From contig NZ_MRCB01000026.1 of assembly GCF_001904635.1 (NCBI RefSeq), positions 1 through 64,000 of the forward strand: a DNA stretch of 64,000 nt, read 5' to 3'. Shown here piece by piece: positions 1-9,017 of the stretch (its first letter is position 1; each line of letters begins with the position of its first letter). The translations under genes and the position numbers were made by a program. The notes beneath the pieces were generated by a model that was not told the DNA's origin, searched no databases, and worked only from the letters and a program-made list of their open reading frames with translations. The DNA comes from Hydrococcus rivularis NIES-593. GTDB taxonomy: Bacteria; Cyanobacteriota; Cyanobacteriia; Cyanobacteriales; Microcystaceae.

Positions 1-214
1 AAGCACGGTTTTGGAGAGCAGTGGAGGGGGCGACCTCTTCACTGACTTTAATCATAAGGACAGAAGGCATCAGACAGCTATCGGTCTTGGGAATCAGAAC
101 TGCTGATGAGGGAGAGGAAGTAAGACCGAAGGGTGGACGTAAGTCTGTTTTGAGGCATTTCCCTGTGAACTCAGAAGCCCACACTAAGCTGACGCTATAG
201 TGTGGGTAATTCAC
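1..214 (+). mobile_element. Right end of an IS200/IS605-type element with the 3' end of a tnpB-like gene
   Basis: One plus-strand frame is open from the left edge to a TAG at 198-200. Its last residues include EEVRPKGGRKS, which resembles the basic tail of TnpB-type transposon proteins. The stop lies inside a hairpin (CCCACACTA near 178 pairing with TAGTGTGGG at 198-206), followed by TTCAC ending at 214. A subterminal hairpin followed by TTCAC is what I know from right ends of cyanobacterial IS200/IS605-family tnpB elements. The catalytic part of the gene lies outside the window, so the family call rests on the terminus only. The element ends a few tens of bases before the next gene's start. 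Confidence 0.6.
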
Positions 215-250
215 GATGACAATCGGTTCTCGTTGGTAGAGGCTAAAGCA

Positions 251-2938
251 GTGAGCCTGAAAAACCTAGAGTATCTTTTCGAGCCGGAGTCGGTGGCTGT
301 AATCGGAGCCTCGCCTCGCCCTCGCAGTCTTGGGGCGCTGGTGATGCAAAACCTTTTAAGCGGAGGCTTCTGCGGTCCAATCTTGCCAGTCAATCCAGAA
401 TACAACGCCGTAGCAGGAGTACTTTGCTATCCCAACATTGCCAGCCTTCCCCTGACTCCAGAGTTGGCACTCATCTGCACGCCCTCAGCAACAGTCCCCG
501 AAATCATATCAGAACTGGGCGATCGCGGAACCAAGGCAGCAGTAGTCATTACAGATGGAAGCGACAGACAAGCCGACTCAGCAGGGGATTCTCTCAAGCA
601 GGCAATACTCGCTGCGGCACGACCCTATAATTTGCGCTTACTCGGTTTTCACAGCCTCGGTCTTCTCGTGCCCAAGATCGGTCTCAATGCTAGCATGGCT
701 CACCTAAACGCGCTAGCTGGAGAAATTGCCTTTGTGTCTCAGTCGAGAGCAATTTGCACAGCTGTGCTGGACTGGGCAAAATTTCGGCGGATTGGCTTTT
801 CTCACTTTATCTCTCTGGGAGATAGTGTAGACGTTAACTGCGCAGATGTACTGGATTACCTGGGCAGCGACCCTGGCACGCGAGCAATCCTTTTGTATGT
901 CGAAGCTATCCGCTCGGCACGGCGCTTCATGTCGGCAGCCAGAGGTGCAGCCCGCAATAAGCCCGTGCTGGTACTCAAGGCAGGACGGTTGGCAGAACCA
1001 GCGCGAGCCGCCACTCCCCATGCGGGAACGATGGCAGACGTTGATGCCGTTTACGATGCAGCTATTCGCCGAGCTGGAATGCTGCGAGTATTTGATATTA
1101 AAGAACTGTTTGAAGCGGTAGAAACACTAGCCCGTCTGCGATCTTTTAGGGGAGATCGCTTGGCAATCTTAAGTAATGGTAGAGGACCGGGAGTCATGGC
1201 GACGGATTCTTTAATCTTAGGAGGCGGGCAACTAGCCGAGCTGTCTGAGGAGACTGTCGAGAAACTCAAGGCAGAGCTACCTGTCGCGTGGTCTCCCGGC
1301 CATCCAGTCGATCTAAGTGCAGAGGTGGATAGCGATCGCTACGCTAAGGCGCTCGACATTCTCATGCAAGCTCCCGAAATCGATGCGATTTTGGCGATGC
1401 ACCACGTGCCGACTGCGATCGCCCCCAGCGAAGAAACAGCAAAAGCGATAGTAGAAGCGATTCGCTCGAAAAAATCTCAGGTACTCACCGTTTGGATGGG
1501 CGCGGAATCCGCTATGATAGCTCGCGTTCATTGCATCGTAGCAGGCATTCCGACCTATGACACCCCCGATGAAGGGGTGCGAGCTTTCTTGCATCTGGTT
1601 CGCCATCGCCACAATCAAGAAATGCTTATGGAAACGCCGCCATCGATTCCAACTGAGTTTACCCCCATAACGGCAACTGCACGGCGCATCGTTCGGCAAG
1701 CCTTGGCTGAGGGGCGCAGAATGCTGAGCGAACCCGAATCAAAAGCCGTACTGGCAGCCTATGGGATTCCGATTGTCGAGACGCGGGTAGCAGCGACTGT
1801 CGAAGAGGCGCTGCGCATGGCGGAGGCAATCGGCTATCCGGTAGCGCTCAAAATTATCTCGCCTGAGATTGCCCATAAATCTGAGGTAGGGGGCGTGGCA
1901 TTGAATTTAGACAATCCCGAAGTACTACGGCTAGCTGCCGAAACCATGCGATCGCGCGTGGCAGAACTGCGTCCGGGAGCTAGCATCGCTGGCTTTGCCG
2001 TGCAATCGATGATTCGCCGTCCCAATGCTTACGAGCTGACTGTCGGCGTTAGCACAGATATTATCTTTGGTCCGGTCATCTTGTTCGGTCAAGGGGGTAA
2101 AGCGGCAGAGGCACTCAACGATCGCGCGGTAGGATTGCCGCCCTTGAACGCGACCTTAGCCGACGAGTTGCTCTCCCGGACTCGCATCGCGCGGTTGCTG
2201 CGAGAAAATCGCGATCGCGCAACAGCCAATCTCGATGCTATTCGCCTGACGCTGATTGAGATCTCTCAGCTCATCGTCGATCTTCCTGAAATTGTCGAGC
2301 TAGATATCAATCCGCTCCTAGCGGACGAGCGAGGAGTTATCGCCCTAGATGCCCGCATTGCCATCGAATCTGCAACACTGCCGGGTTCGGCTCGTCTCGC
2401 CATCCGTCCTTACCCGCGCGAGTTAGAAGAATACGTCGCTCTCCGGTCGGGTCGCAAGCTGTTGATTCGCCCAATCCGTCCCGAAGACGAACCAGCCCAT
2501 TACGAACTCTTTGAGCACTTTAGCCCCGAAGATATCCGCTTCCGCTTCTTCAGAATGGTGAAGCCATTTCCTCATTCGGAGATGGCTCGTTTTACCCAAA
2601 TTGACTACGATCGCGAGATGGCGTTTATTGCTACAAATGCCGACGACCAAAACCATCCAGAAACGCTGGGCGTAGTACGCGCGATCGCCGATCCCGATAA
2701 CCAATCCGCCGAGTTTGCCATTATCGTGCGATCCGATCTGAAGCGTCAGGGAATGGGACGCGCTCTACTCGAAAAAATGATTCGTTACTGCCGCGACAAG
2801 GGCATAAAAGAGCTGGTAGGAGAAATCTTGGCTGATAATGTTGCCATGCTTGCTCTGGCTAAAAGCCTGGGCTTTGAGCGTCATCCCACAGAAGATCCAG
2901 ATCTAGTTGCAGTGCGACTGCGATTGTGGGAAGATTGA
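251..2938 (+). CDS. Bifunctional acyl-CoA synthetase (NDP-forming)-like / GNAT N-acetyltransferase
   Basis: This is a two-part protein of the Pat type. In the frame counted from the GTG at 200, a CoA-binding Rossmann domain (ESVAVIGASPR near residue 35) is followed by a succinyl-CoA ligase-like region (SQSRAICTAVLDWA), an ATP-grasp domain (GYPVALKIISPEIAHKSE, about 555-575) and a C-terminal GNAT domain (about 745-905) with the acetyl-CoA loop RQGMGRALL. A histidine in ATPHAG (274) lies where the phosphohistidine of active enzymes is expected. Relatives either make acyl-CoA reversibly or acetylate lysines of acetyl-CoA synthetase; which applies here cannot be told. The frame is open back to GTG 200, but that codon is inside the IS terminal hairpin. 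I prefer GTG 251, preceded by TAGAGG. Cytosolic. Confidence 0.85.
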   Translation: MSLKNLEYLFEPESVAVIGASPRPRSLGALVMQNLLSGGFCGPILPVNPEYNAVAGVLCYPNIASLPLTPELALICTPSATVPEIISELGDRGTKAAVVITDGSDRQADSAGDSLKQAILAAARPYNLRLLGFHSLGLLVPKIGLNASMAHLNALAGEIAFVSQSRAICTAVLDWAKFRRIGFSHFISLGDSVDVNCADVLDYLGSDPGTRAILLYVEAIRSARRFMSAARGAARNKPVLVLKAGRLAEPARAATPHAGTMADVDAVYDAAIRRAGMLRVFDIKELFEAVETLARLRSFRGDRLAILSNGRGPGVMATDSLILGGGQLAELSEETVEKLKAELPVAWSPGHPVDLSAEVDSDRYAKALDILMQAPEIDAILAMHHVPTAIAPSEETAKAIVEAIRSKKSQVLTVWMGAESAMIARVHCIVAGIPTYDTPDEGVRAFLHLVRHRHNQEMLMETPPSIPTEFTPITATARRIVRQALAEGRRMLSEPESKAVLAAYGIPIVETRVAATVEEALRMAEAIGYPVALKIISPEIAHKSEVGGVALNLDNPEVLRLAAETMRSRVAELRPGASIAGFAVQSMIRRPNAYELTVGVSTDIIFGPVILFGQGGKAAEALNDRAVGLPPLNATLADELLSRTRIARLLRENRDRATANLDAIRLTLIEISQLIVDLPEIVELDINPLLADERGVIALDARIAIESATLPGSARLAIRPYPRELEEYVALRSGRKLLIRPIRPEDEPAHYELFEHFSPEDIRFRFFRMVKPFPHSEMARFTQIDYDREMAFIATNADDQNHPETLGVVRAIADPDNQSAEFAIIVRSDLKRQGMGRALLEKMIRYCRDKGIKELVGEILADNVAMLALAKSLGFERHPTEDPDLVAVRLRLWED

Positions 2939-2969
2939 CCAATTTGTCCTTTGTCATTTGTCAGTTGTC

Positions 2970-3085
2970 ATACCAATTTTCAGGTTTTCGCGATCGACAT
3001 TCTTCTCCCCTCTCCCCAATTGGGAGAGGGGTTGGGGGTGAGGGCGATCGACTATCTGTGTCATTAATGAATGAAAAATGATATA
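2970..3085 (-). repeat. Dispersed ~116-bp repeat, copy A
   Basis: Read on the minus strand, this segment matches 54411-54527 on the plus strand over nearly its whole length with only scattered differences. It contains a 10-bp G+C-rich hairpin at 3007-3031 (CCCCTCTCCC, loop CAATT, GGGAGAGGGG). It lies between the converging ends of the acyl-CoA synthetase/GNAT gene and the FHA-PrsW gene, a position where it could serve as a two-way terminator or RNA 3' stabiliser. Confidence 0.8.
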
Positions 3086-3140
3086 ACGAAGGCGACTATC
3101 CAAACTAAAGTCAAGCGCAGTATTTCGATCTTCTGTCCGC

Positions 3141-4472
3141 TTAATTAGACGAACCCAAACGAGTGGGTAAATCCTGGGCGCGAGTGGCAGAAATTTGGCG
3201 GGCTTTGAGGATAGCTGAGATGAGAAAAGCATAGGCGAGGACCCCTGCCGCACATTGTAGAACGCTATCCATGAGGGCATTTTGACTGAGGATATCGGCT
3301 GAGTTCCAGAGCGTGTGGAGAAAGGATGAACTCAGATAGCCGATGGCGAGAAGTTGCCAGCGCTTGCTTGGCTTAAGGGCGCTCAAGCCGATAAAATAGC
3401 CGAAATAGCCGCTATAGGCGACGTGAACCGCGATCGCTCCCAAGATTCGCGGAATGAGCAGTTGCAGTCCGGCTAATTCCCCTCCCCGTTGTATTGCCAT
3501 TTGTACGTATTGTCCGAGGGTTTCATCGAGAGTAAAACCAATGCCAGAGGCAGCTCCTAATAAAATCCCATCGAGCGGTTCCCACACGCCAACCCGCTCT
3601 CGCAGCGGAGAGCGCAACTGACGACCGATGAGATAAAAGGCAAACACGGGCAAAGATTTGGTGAATTCCTCTAGCAATCCCGCCCCAAAAAACATTCTGA
3701 CGAACCAATCAATCGGATTGATGGCTGCACCTTGTTGGCGCAGCGCAGATAACTCTTCGATATTTCCCGGCAGAATATAGCGGAAGACGTGGGCAAATAA
3801 ATTAAACAGGGTTAGATTAAAAATCATCGTGGCGATCGCCGTAGCGACGATCGCCCACCAAGCTTTGTGACGACCGCAAAGCCGATCGATGACATAGTAA
3901 CAGGCACTAGCCAAAAACACTCCCAACAACCACATAAATGCAGCAGGATTCGTTCCGACATAATTGAACATCAGAACGACAAAAAAAACTGTGACCGCAC
4001 CCGGAATCATCAGCTCTCGCCAGCGCAGATCGCTTTGAGTGGAAACGATCGGGATCAGTTGAGTTAAACTAAGCTCGGTGCCGAATCGCCCTCGAATCGG
4101 TATGCCAGTAGTCGTCTTTGCCGAATGGGTTTGAGACTCGAAGAGAAATTCCGGTCCTTGGTGACCGAGTTTGATGAGATCGCCGGCTTTGAGAGTCTGA
4201 CACTGATAGAGGCGTTGACCGTTTATGTAAGTGCCGTTAGAACTTCCTAAGTCACAAATCTGCCAGCTATTACTCAATCCTACCGGGCTAATCTTGGCGT
4301 GCCGTCGAGAAACTCCTTGATAGTGGGTAGAATCCAGGATCACCTGACAATCTGATTCTCTGCCGATAACGATGGATTGACTGCCAGAGAGTTGATAGAA
4401 AATCGGTCTAGTACCTGGAACGATTTGAGAGACCTGTTTGAGAAAGGGCTGATGGCTGGACTCTTCCATCAT
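3141..4472 (-). CDS. FHA domain fused to PrsW-family intramembrane protease
   Basis: The N-terminal FHA domain (about residues 30-110) has the phosphothreonine-binding pattern GRESDCQV, SRRHAKI and DLGSSNGTYINGQ. It is followed by several hydrophobic segments of a PrsW/CPBP-like membrane protease: a GLLEEFTKSLPVF segment with the double glutamate at 268-269, then GASSGIGF-like DETL and HVAYSGYFGYFIG segments carrying further candidate catalytic residues. PrsW proteases cleave membrane-anchored anti-sigma factors in Bacillus; here a phosphopeptide reader would sit on the cytoplasmic face. The substrate is unknown and no sigma/anti-sigma pair is adjacent. The HetZ-related gene lies 117 bp upstream in the same orientation, so co-transcription is possible. 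Confidence 0.85.
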   Translation of the reverse strand: MMEESSHQPFLKQVSQIVPGTRPIFYQLSGSQSIVIGRESDCQVILDSTHYQGVSRRHAKISPVGLSNSWQICDLGSSNGTYINGQRLYQCQTLKAGDLIKLGHQGPEFLFESQTHSAKTTTGIPIRGRFGTELSLTQLIPIVSTQSDLRWRELMIPGAVTVFFVVLMFNYVGTNPAAFMWLLGVFLASACYYVIDRLCGRHKAWWAIVATAIATMIFNLTLFNLFAHVFRYILPGNIEELSALRQQGAAINPIDWFVRMFFGAGLLEEFTKSLPVFAFYLIGRQLRSPLRERVGVWEPLDGILLGAASGIGFTLDETLGQYVQMAIQRGGELAGLQLLIPRILGAIAVHVAYSGYFGYFIGLSALKPSKRWQLLAIGYLSSSFLHTLWNSADILSQNALMDSVLQCAAGVLAYAFLISAILKARQISATRAQDLPTRLGSSN

Positions 4473-4589
4473 CTGACAGATAGGGAGGAATACAAAATAT
4501 TGTTATGCTATCGATTGTATATTAGCGATCGCTCTAGCGCCCTACTTGTCTTGACTTTTGTACAATAGCTATCCTCTTTGAGAAAAATC

Positions 4590-5768
4590 TTAAGAAGAAT
4601 CGCCGCGTAACTCTTGAGCCATCAGATAAAGCTTGCTCCATTCGCCGAACAATTGACTTTTTTTCCAGCCTAATTCTTGGGCGATCGCGTCCAGACCTTG
4701 TCCTACTTTCATCTGTTCGACGATCTGGCGCTGGATAGGAGTTAATTGCTGCCAAAACATTTCCCACTGTTTGGGCGTTAGTCCCAGATTATGCTCTCTA
4801 GGAGAGATTTCGAGCCAATTAGCAACCAATTCGGGATTTCCCTTCATGGCAAAGACGCGAATGGCATGATAGCCGATTTTTTCGCGCAAGCGATAAACTT
4901 GCTTGATAGGCAGATTTAAACTCTGGGCGATCGCTTCTTGGGAACGTCCCTGAAGATAGAGCCTCAGCCACTGCACCGCCTCCTGACCGACTTTTTCGGC
5001 TAAATGGGCTTCAAATTCTTGTTGGACTCTGTGGCGCAAAACTTGCTTTTCTTCCCAGGTTTGGGTTTCTTGGTACTCGGCGATCGCTCTCGCATCTAGC
5101 AAGCTGACGGAAGCATCCGATTCATCAGAATTAATTTCTTCAGAAATCAAGCGCACCATCTCTTTTTGAGGGACTTGGGTCATTCCTCCCCTTTGGGTGC
5201 GGCGCAGATAATTGACAAAGCGATAGACTAACAAAGGCTGGTTGCGAACGGGGCGCAGGCAATATTCTTCAATGCTAGTCAGGAGTAAACTGTTGCGTAA
5301 CCTTTCGTTCTTCGTACATCGAGCAATCCAGGCAATTTGTCCTTGAATGTAGCGATCGCTATTGAGCATCTCTTGAATCACTTCTTGGAGAACGTCATTA
5401 ACCGCCCGTTGGCGATCGCGACTGAGGGCAACCCAGGTGCGAATTTTATTGCGCAGCATGACGATCGAACCCAAACGATTGATGAGGTTGCGATAGGCTT
5501 TTGTCGGGTGAACGTTTAGATAGCGTTGGCACAAAATTCGATAGCGATAGTCCATCCCTTGCCGCGCGATCGCCAATCGCTCTGGCGCAAAGTCTTCAAC
5601 TCGTGCCCGATCTTCTCCCAGTAACCAGTTAATAATACTGTCTCGCTCTCGTTGGGGTTGTTCGGGTTGGTCTTTTAACAAGCGAGAGTGCCAAAACCGT
5701 TCTAATTCTTCTGCGACCTTATTCATGAGATTTACTGCTGCTGGGTCACATTCTTTAAGATAGGGCAT
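4590..5768 (-). CDS. HetZ-related protein
   Basis: The 392-residue soluble protein looks like the HetZ-related group of cyanobacterial regulators, which contains the heterocyst regulator HetZ (about 400 residues). I recognise the family from overall sequence character (for example WLRLYLQGRSQEAIAQSLNL, and a C-terminal part with LTPIQRQIVEQMKVG). Two helix-turn-helix-like segments are visible, near residues 275-300 and 345-380, the second with the sigma-70 region 4 flavour of QELGWKKSQLFGEWSK. DNA binding is inference. Nothing else in the window is specific to heterocyst formation, so a role outside differentiation is likely. Start ATG 5768 gives the usual family length. Confidence 0.75.
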   Translation of the reverse strand: MPYLKECDPAAVNLMNKVAEELERFWHSRLLKDQPEQPQRERDSIINWLLGEDRARVEDFAPERLAIARQGMDYRYRILCQRYLNVHPTKAYRNLINRLGSIVMLRNKIRTWVALSRDRQRAVNDVLQEVIQEMLNSDRYIQGQIAWIARCTKNERLRNSLLLTSIEEYCLRPVRNQPLLVYRFVNYLRRTQRGGMTQVPQKEMVRLISEEINSDESDASVSLLDARAIAEYQETQTWEEKQVLRHRVQQEFEAHLAEKVGQEAVQWLRLYLQGRSQEAIAQSLNLPIKQVYRLREKIGYHAIRVFAMKGNPELVANWLEISPREHNLGLTPKQWEMFWQQLTPIQRQIVEQMKVGQGLDAIAQELGWKKSQLFGEWSKLYLMAQELRGDSS

Positions 5769-6053
5769 GGGGCATGATAATAAGCAATAGCTCCCTCAAT
5801 ATCAATAATCGCAACCATTTTGCTCCTGAGTTGCTATAGACGTCAAAAACAAGTATGTACGGAGCATAAAACAGCCATTATACCCTCTTTTTTATTTATC
5901 TTTCTTTTTTTTAGCTCTCTTCTTTGCCTGCGGCATCTCAAGAGTTCTCGATCGAGATAGAGAAAATAATTTTTGATTTGATTTTGTTCAAAGTCTAATG
6001 CGATCGATCGGGTCTATCATTATTGGTTGAGCAATTAATCAAGACCGAATCGA

Positions 6054-8144
6054 ATGCTTTTAAAGCGATTGGCTTTTCTTTTACTCATCAGCTTGACGTT
6101 AGCTGTCTGTATCATCGTCAAAGCACCCGTTCGCGGCATCAGTCAAACCGAAATTCTCTGGGATAGTTGGGGAGTGCCTCACATTTATGGAAGAGATTTT
6201 GAAAGTCTTTTTAAAGCGTTTGGTTGGGCGCAAACCCAAAGTCACGGGAATTCGATTCTACGATTGTACGGACAAGCGCGGGGACGAGCAGCCGAATACT
6301 GGGGAGCGTCGTACCTCTCTTCGGATCGCTATGTCAAAACGATGGGAATCCCAGCTAGAGCGCAGCAATGGTACGAAGGACAAAATACAGAAATACGGCG
6401 CTATTTGGACGCTTTTGCCGCTGGAATCAACGATTATGCTCAAAAACATCCCCAAGAAATTGACGAGACCGTAAAAGTCGTCTTGCCCGTCAGTGGAGTC
6501 GATATCCTTGCCCACCTCCAACGGGTGATTCATTTCCATTTTCTCGCCAATCCGCAGCAAGTCGCTTCGCTCAAAACCGTTCCCATGCGGGGAGGGTCTA
6601 ATGCTTGGGCGATCGCGCCGGAACGTTCCGCTAGCGGCAAGGCAATGCTGTTGGCAAATCCCCACCTTCCTTGGTCAGATTTTTATCTGTGGTACGAAGC
6701 CCAATTATCTGCGCCAGGAATGAATGCCTATGGCGCGACCTTGGTAGGAATGCCCGTTCTGGCGATCGCTTTTAACGACAATCTCGGCTGGACGGTGACG
6801 GTTAACCCCATCGATGGGGCGGATATCTATCAACTCACGTTAAAAGATGGCGGCTATCTTTTCGATGGCAAAGTACGTCCTTTTGAAAGCGAAACCCAAA
6901 CTATCACAATTAAGCAAAAGAATGGCAAGTTTCTAGAAGAGCAACTCAAAATCGAGCGATCGATTCAGGGAGTCATCGTTGCCAGACAAGGAGACAAAGC
7001 CTTTGCCCTGCGAGTTGCGGGACTCGATCGCCCCAACGGTCTTGAGCAGCTCCTGCAGATGGCAAAGGCAACTAACCTCAAACAGTTTGAGGGAGCATTA
7101 GAGCAATTACAGCTACCGTTATTCAATATTCTCTATGCCGATCGCCAAGGACAAATCCTCTATCTCTTCAACGGCGAAGTTCCCGTCCGTGCCACTGGAG
7201 ATTGGAACTACTGGCAGGGAATTATCCCAGGCGACACGTCCAAGACATTATGGTCAAAATATCACGACTACAAAGACTTACCCCGTCTTCTCAACCCACC
7301 TAACGGCTGGTTGCAGAATACCAACGATCCGCCCTGGACGAGTACTTTTCCTACTCTACTCGATCCGAAGAATTATCCATCCTATCTCGCCCCTTCGTCT
7401 CTAGCAGAAGCGAGTAATCTTTTGCGTTCCCAGCGCTCCATTCAACTGATCGAGGAAGCCGATAAGCTCAGCTTTGAGGAAATGCTCGCTCGCAAATTCT
7501 CTTCTCGCCTGGAACTCGCCGATCGCATCTTAGAATATCTAATTCCCGCCGCGCGGTTGCTTTCAAATCCGCTCGGACAGGAAGCGGCAAAGGTGCTGGA
7601 AACCTGGGATCGGCAAACTAATGCCGATAGTAAAGGGGCAGTTCTCTTTACTTTGTGGGCACTTACGGCGAACCCTTCCCAGTTGTTTTCTAAGCCCTGG
7701 AACGAAAACGAGGCTTTAAGCACCCCGACGGGATTGGCTGACGTGAATAACGCCTTGGCGATCCTCGAAGGAGTTGCCGCCCAAGTCCAACTCCTCTACG
7801 GTTCGCTGGATGTATCCTGGGGCGAGGTAGTAAGGCTACGATACGGCAAGCAAGATTTACCCGCTAGCGGCGCGCCCGGAGAGTTAGGCAGTTTCCGAGT
7901 TCTCGACATCGCGACGACTAAAGACGAACGCTTTTCTGTCGTGGCAGGCGATAGCTATATTGCCGCGATCGAGTTTGGCAATCCGATTAAAGCTAAAGCG
8001 TTGACTGTCTATGGCAATGCCACGCAACCGAATTCTTCCCACGTGGGCGACCAGCTCTCTTTATACGCTGGCGGCGAATTGCGCCCTGTCTGGCGAACTC
8101 GCAAGGAAGTCGAGGCACATCTGGAATCGCGGCAGGTTTTTTAA
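6054..8144 (+). CDS. Penicillin acylase family protein (Ntn hydrolase), exported
   Basis: A signal peptide or anchor (hydrophobic residues 5-22) precedes a penicillin/cephalosporin acylase-type chain of 696 residues. These enzymes cut themselves, and the serine at the new N-terminus becomes the nucleophile; here the motif is RGGSNAWA with Ser183. The N-terminal WDSWGVPHIYG and the downstream LLANPHLPW and FNDNLGWTVTVN segments also fit the family. Relatives hydrolyse amide bonds of beta-lactams, N-acyl homoserine lactones or other acyl amides in the periplasm; the substrate here is unknown. The start is ATG 6054, directly before the signal sequence. It is a single gene with no obvious operon partner. 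Confidence 0.88.
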   Translation: MLLKRLAFLLLISLTLAVCIIVKAPVRGISQTEILWDSWGVPHIYGRDFESLFKAFGWAQTQSHGNSILRLYGQARGRAAEYWGASYLSSDRYVKTMGIPARAQQWYEGQNTEIRRYLDAFAAGINDYAQKHPQEIDETVKVVLPVSGVDILAHLQRVIHFHFLANPQQVASLKTVPMRGGSNAWAIAPERSASGKAMLLANPHLPWSDFYLWYEAQLSAPGMNAYGATLVGMPVLAIAFNDNLGWTVTVNPIDGADIYQLTLKDGGYLFDGKVRPFESETQTITIKQKNGKFLEEQLKIERSIQGVIVARQGDKAFALRVAGLDRPNGLEQLLQMAKATNLKQFEGALEQLQLPLFNILYADRQGQILYLFNGEVPVRATGDWNYWQGIIPGDTSKTLWSKYHDYKDLPRLLNPPNGWLQNTNDPPWTSTFPTLLDPKNYPSYLAPSSLAEASNLLRSQRSIQLIEEADKLSFEEMLARKFSSRLELADRILEYLIPAARLLSNPLGQEAAKVLETWDRQTNADSKGAVLFTLWALTANPSQLFSKPWNENEALSTPTGLADVNNALAILEGVAAQVQLLYGSLDVSWGEVVRLRYGKQDLPASGAPGELGSFRVLDIATTKDERFSVVAGDSYIAAIEFGNPIKAKALTVYGNATQPNSSHVGDQLSLYAGGELRPVWRTRKEVEAHLESRQVF

Positions 8145-8239
8145 TAGCGGGCACAATAGTGGTAAATTCTTAGAAAGCTATTTTGAAAAACCACTTTTTT
8201 CAACCGATCGATCGAACAAAGGCTTTAAGATTTTGTTTT

Positions 8240-8902
8240 ATGAGTATTACTCCTGAATCCGTTCAAAAATTACTCAATTCAGAGGATTATGGCGATCGCA
8301 TCAGAGGAATCAATCAATTGCGTCAGCTAGATTCCGAAGTAGCATTTGAGATGATCAAACCTTTGGTAAACGACAACAACGCCCGCATTCGCTACGCAGC
8401 AGTAAGCCAGTTAGATACCTTGGGCAAACACGATTTAGAAACTTCTTTGGAGTTGTTGCGCGATCGCTTGTATAACGACCCGGAAATCGATGTCAAAGCT
8501 GCTGCTGCCGATGCAATTGGAGGATTGAAACTAACGATAGCTTATGAAGACTTGGACAGGAGTTATCACCAAACTCCTGATTGGTTGCTTCAATTCAGTA
8601 TTATCGCAGCGTTGGGGGAGTTGGGCGATCCGCGCGGATTCGACTTGCTCAAAGAAGCATTAGAAAGCGGCAACAATCTGCTAGTAACAGCCGCAATCAG
8701 TTCTTTAGGAGAATTAGGGGATTCTCGTGCCGTCGCACTTTTAACTCCGTTTGCCACGGATGAAGATTGGCAAGTACGGCATCGTTTGGCACAAGCATTG
8801 GGTCGCTTGGGAGGAGACCAAGCGCGTGCAACCCTACAACAGTTGGCAACAGATAGCGTCGAACTGGTTGCGCGAGAAGCAACAAATAACCTCGCTCAAT
8901 AG
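8240..8902 (+). CDS. nblB: HEAT-repeat protein, NblB-like phycobilisome degradation factor
   Basis: The 220-residue all-helical protein consists of HEAT/armadillo-like repeats (RYAAVSQLDTLG, AAADAIGGLK, IIAALGELGDPRG, AAISSLGELGDSRA, RHRLAQALGRLGG). This repeat family includes the phycobilin lyase subunits CpcE/CpcF and NblB, which acts in phycobilisome breakdown during nutrient starvation. Length and the opening MSITPESVQKLLNSEDYGDRI match my recollection of NblB-type proteins rather than CpcE/F. The frame is open upstream to 8183, but ATG 8240 gives the family N-terminus. No phycobiliprotein gene is adjacent, which is usual for NblB. The exact name is moderately certain, the repeat class certain. 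Confidence 0.7.
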   Translation: MSITPESVQKLLNSEDYGDRIRGINQLRQLDSEVAFEMIKPLVNDNNARIRYAAVSQLDTLGKHDLETSLELLRDRLYNDPEIDVKAAAADAIGGLKLTIAYEDLDRSYHQTPDWLLQFSIIAALGELGDPRGFDLLKEALESGNNLLVTAAISSLGELGDSRAVALLTPFATDEDWQVRHRLAQALGRLGGDQARATLQQLATDSVELVAREATNNLAQ

Positions 8903-9017
8903 TCATTAGCAGTCAGATATCGATGCCAATTTAAAAAATGATTGCGATAAATAGATGGTTTAAACCCTAATGAGAACCGTCTTTGCAATCCAAAATTCAA
9001 AATGGGATGAAAGCGTT

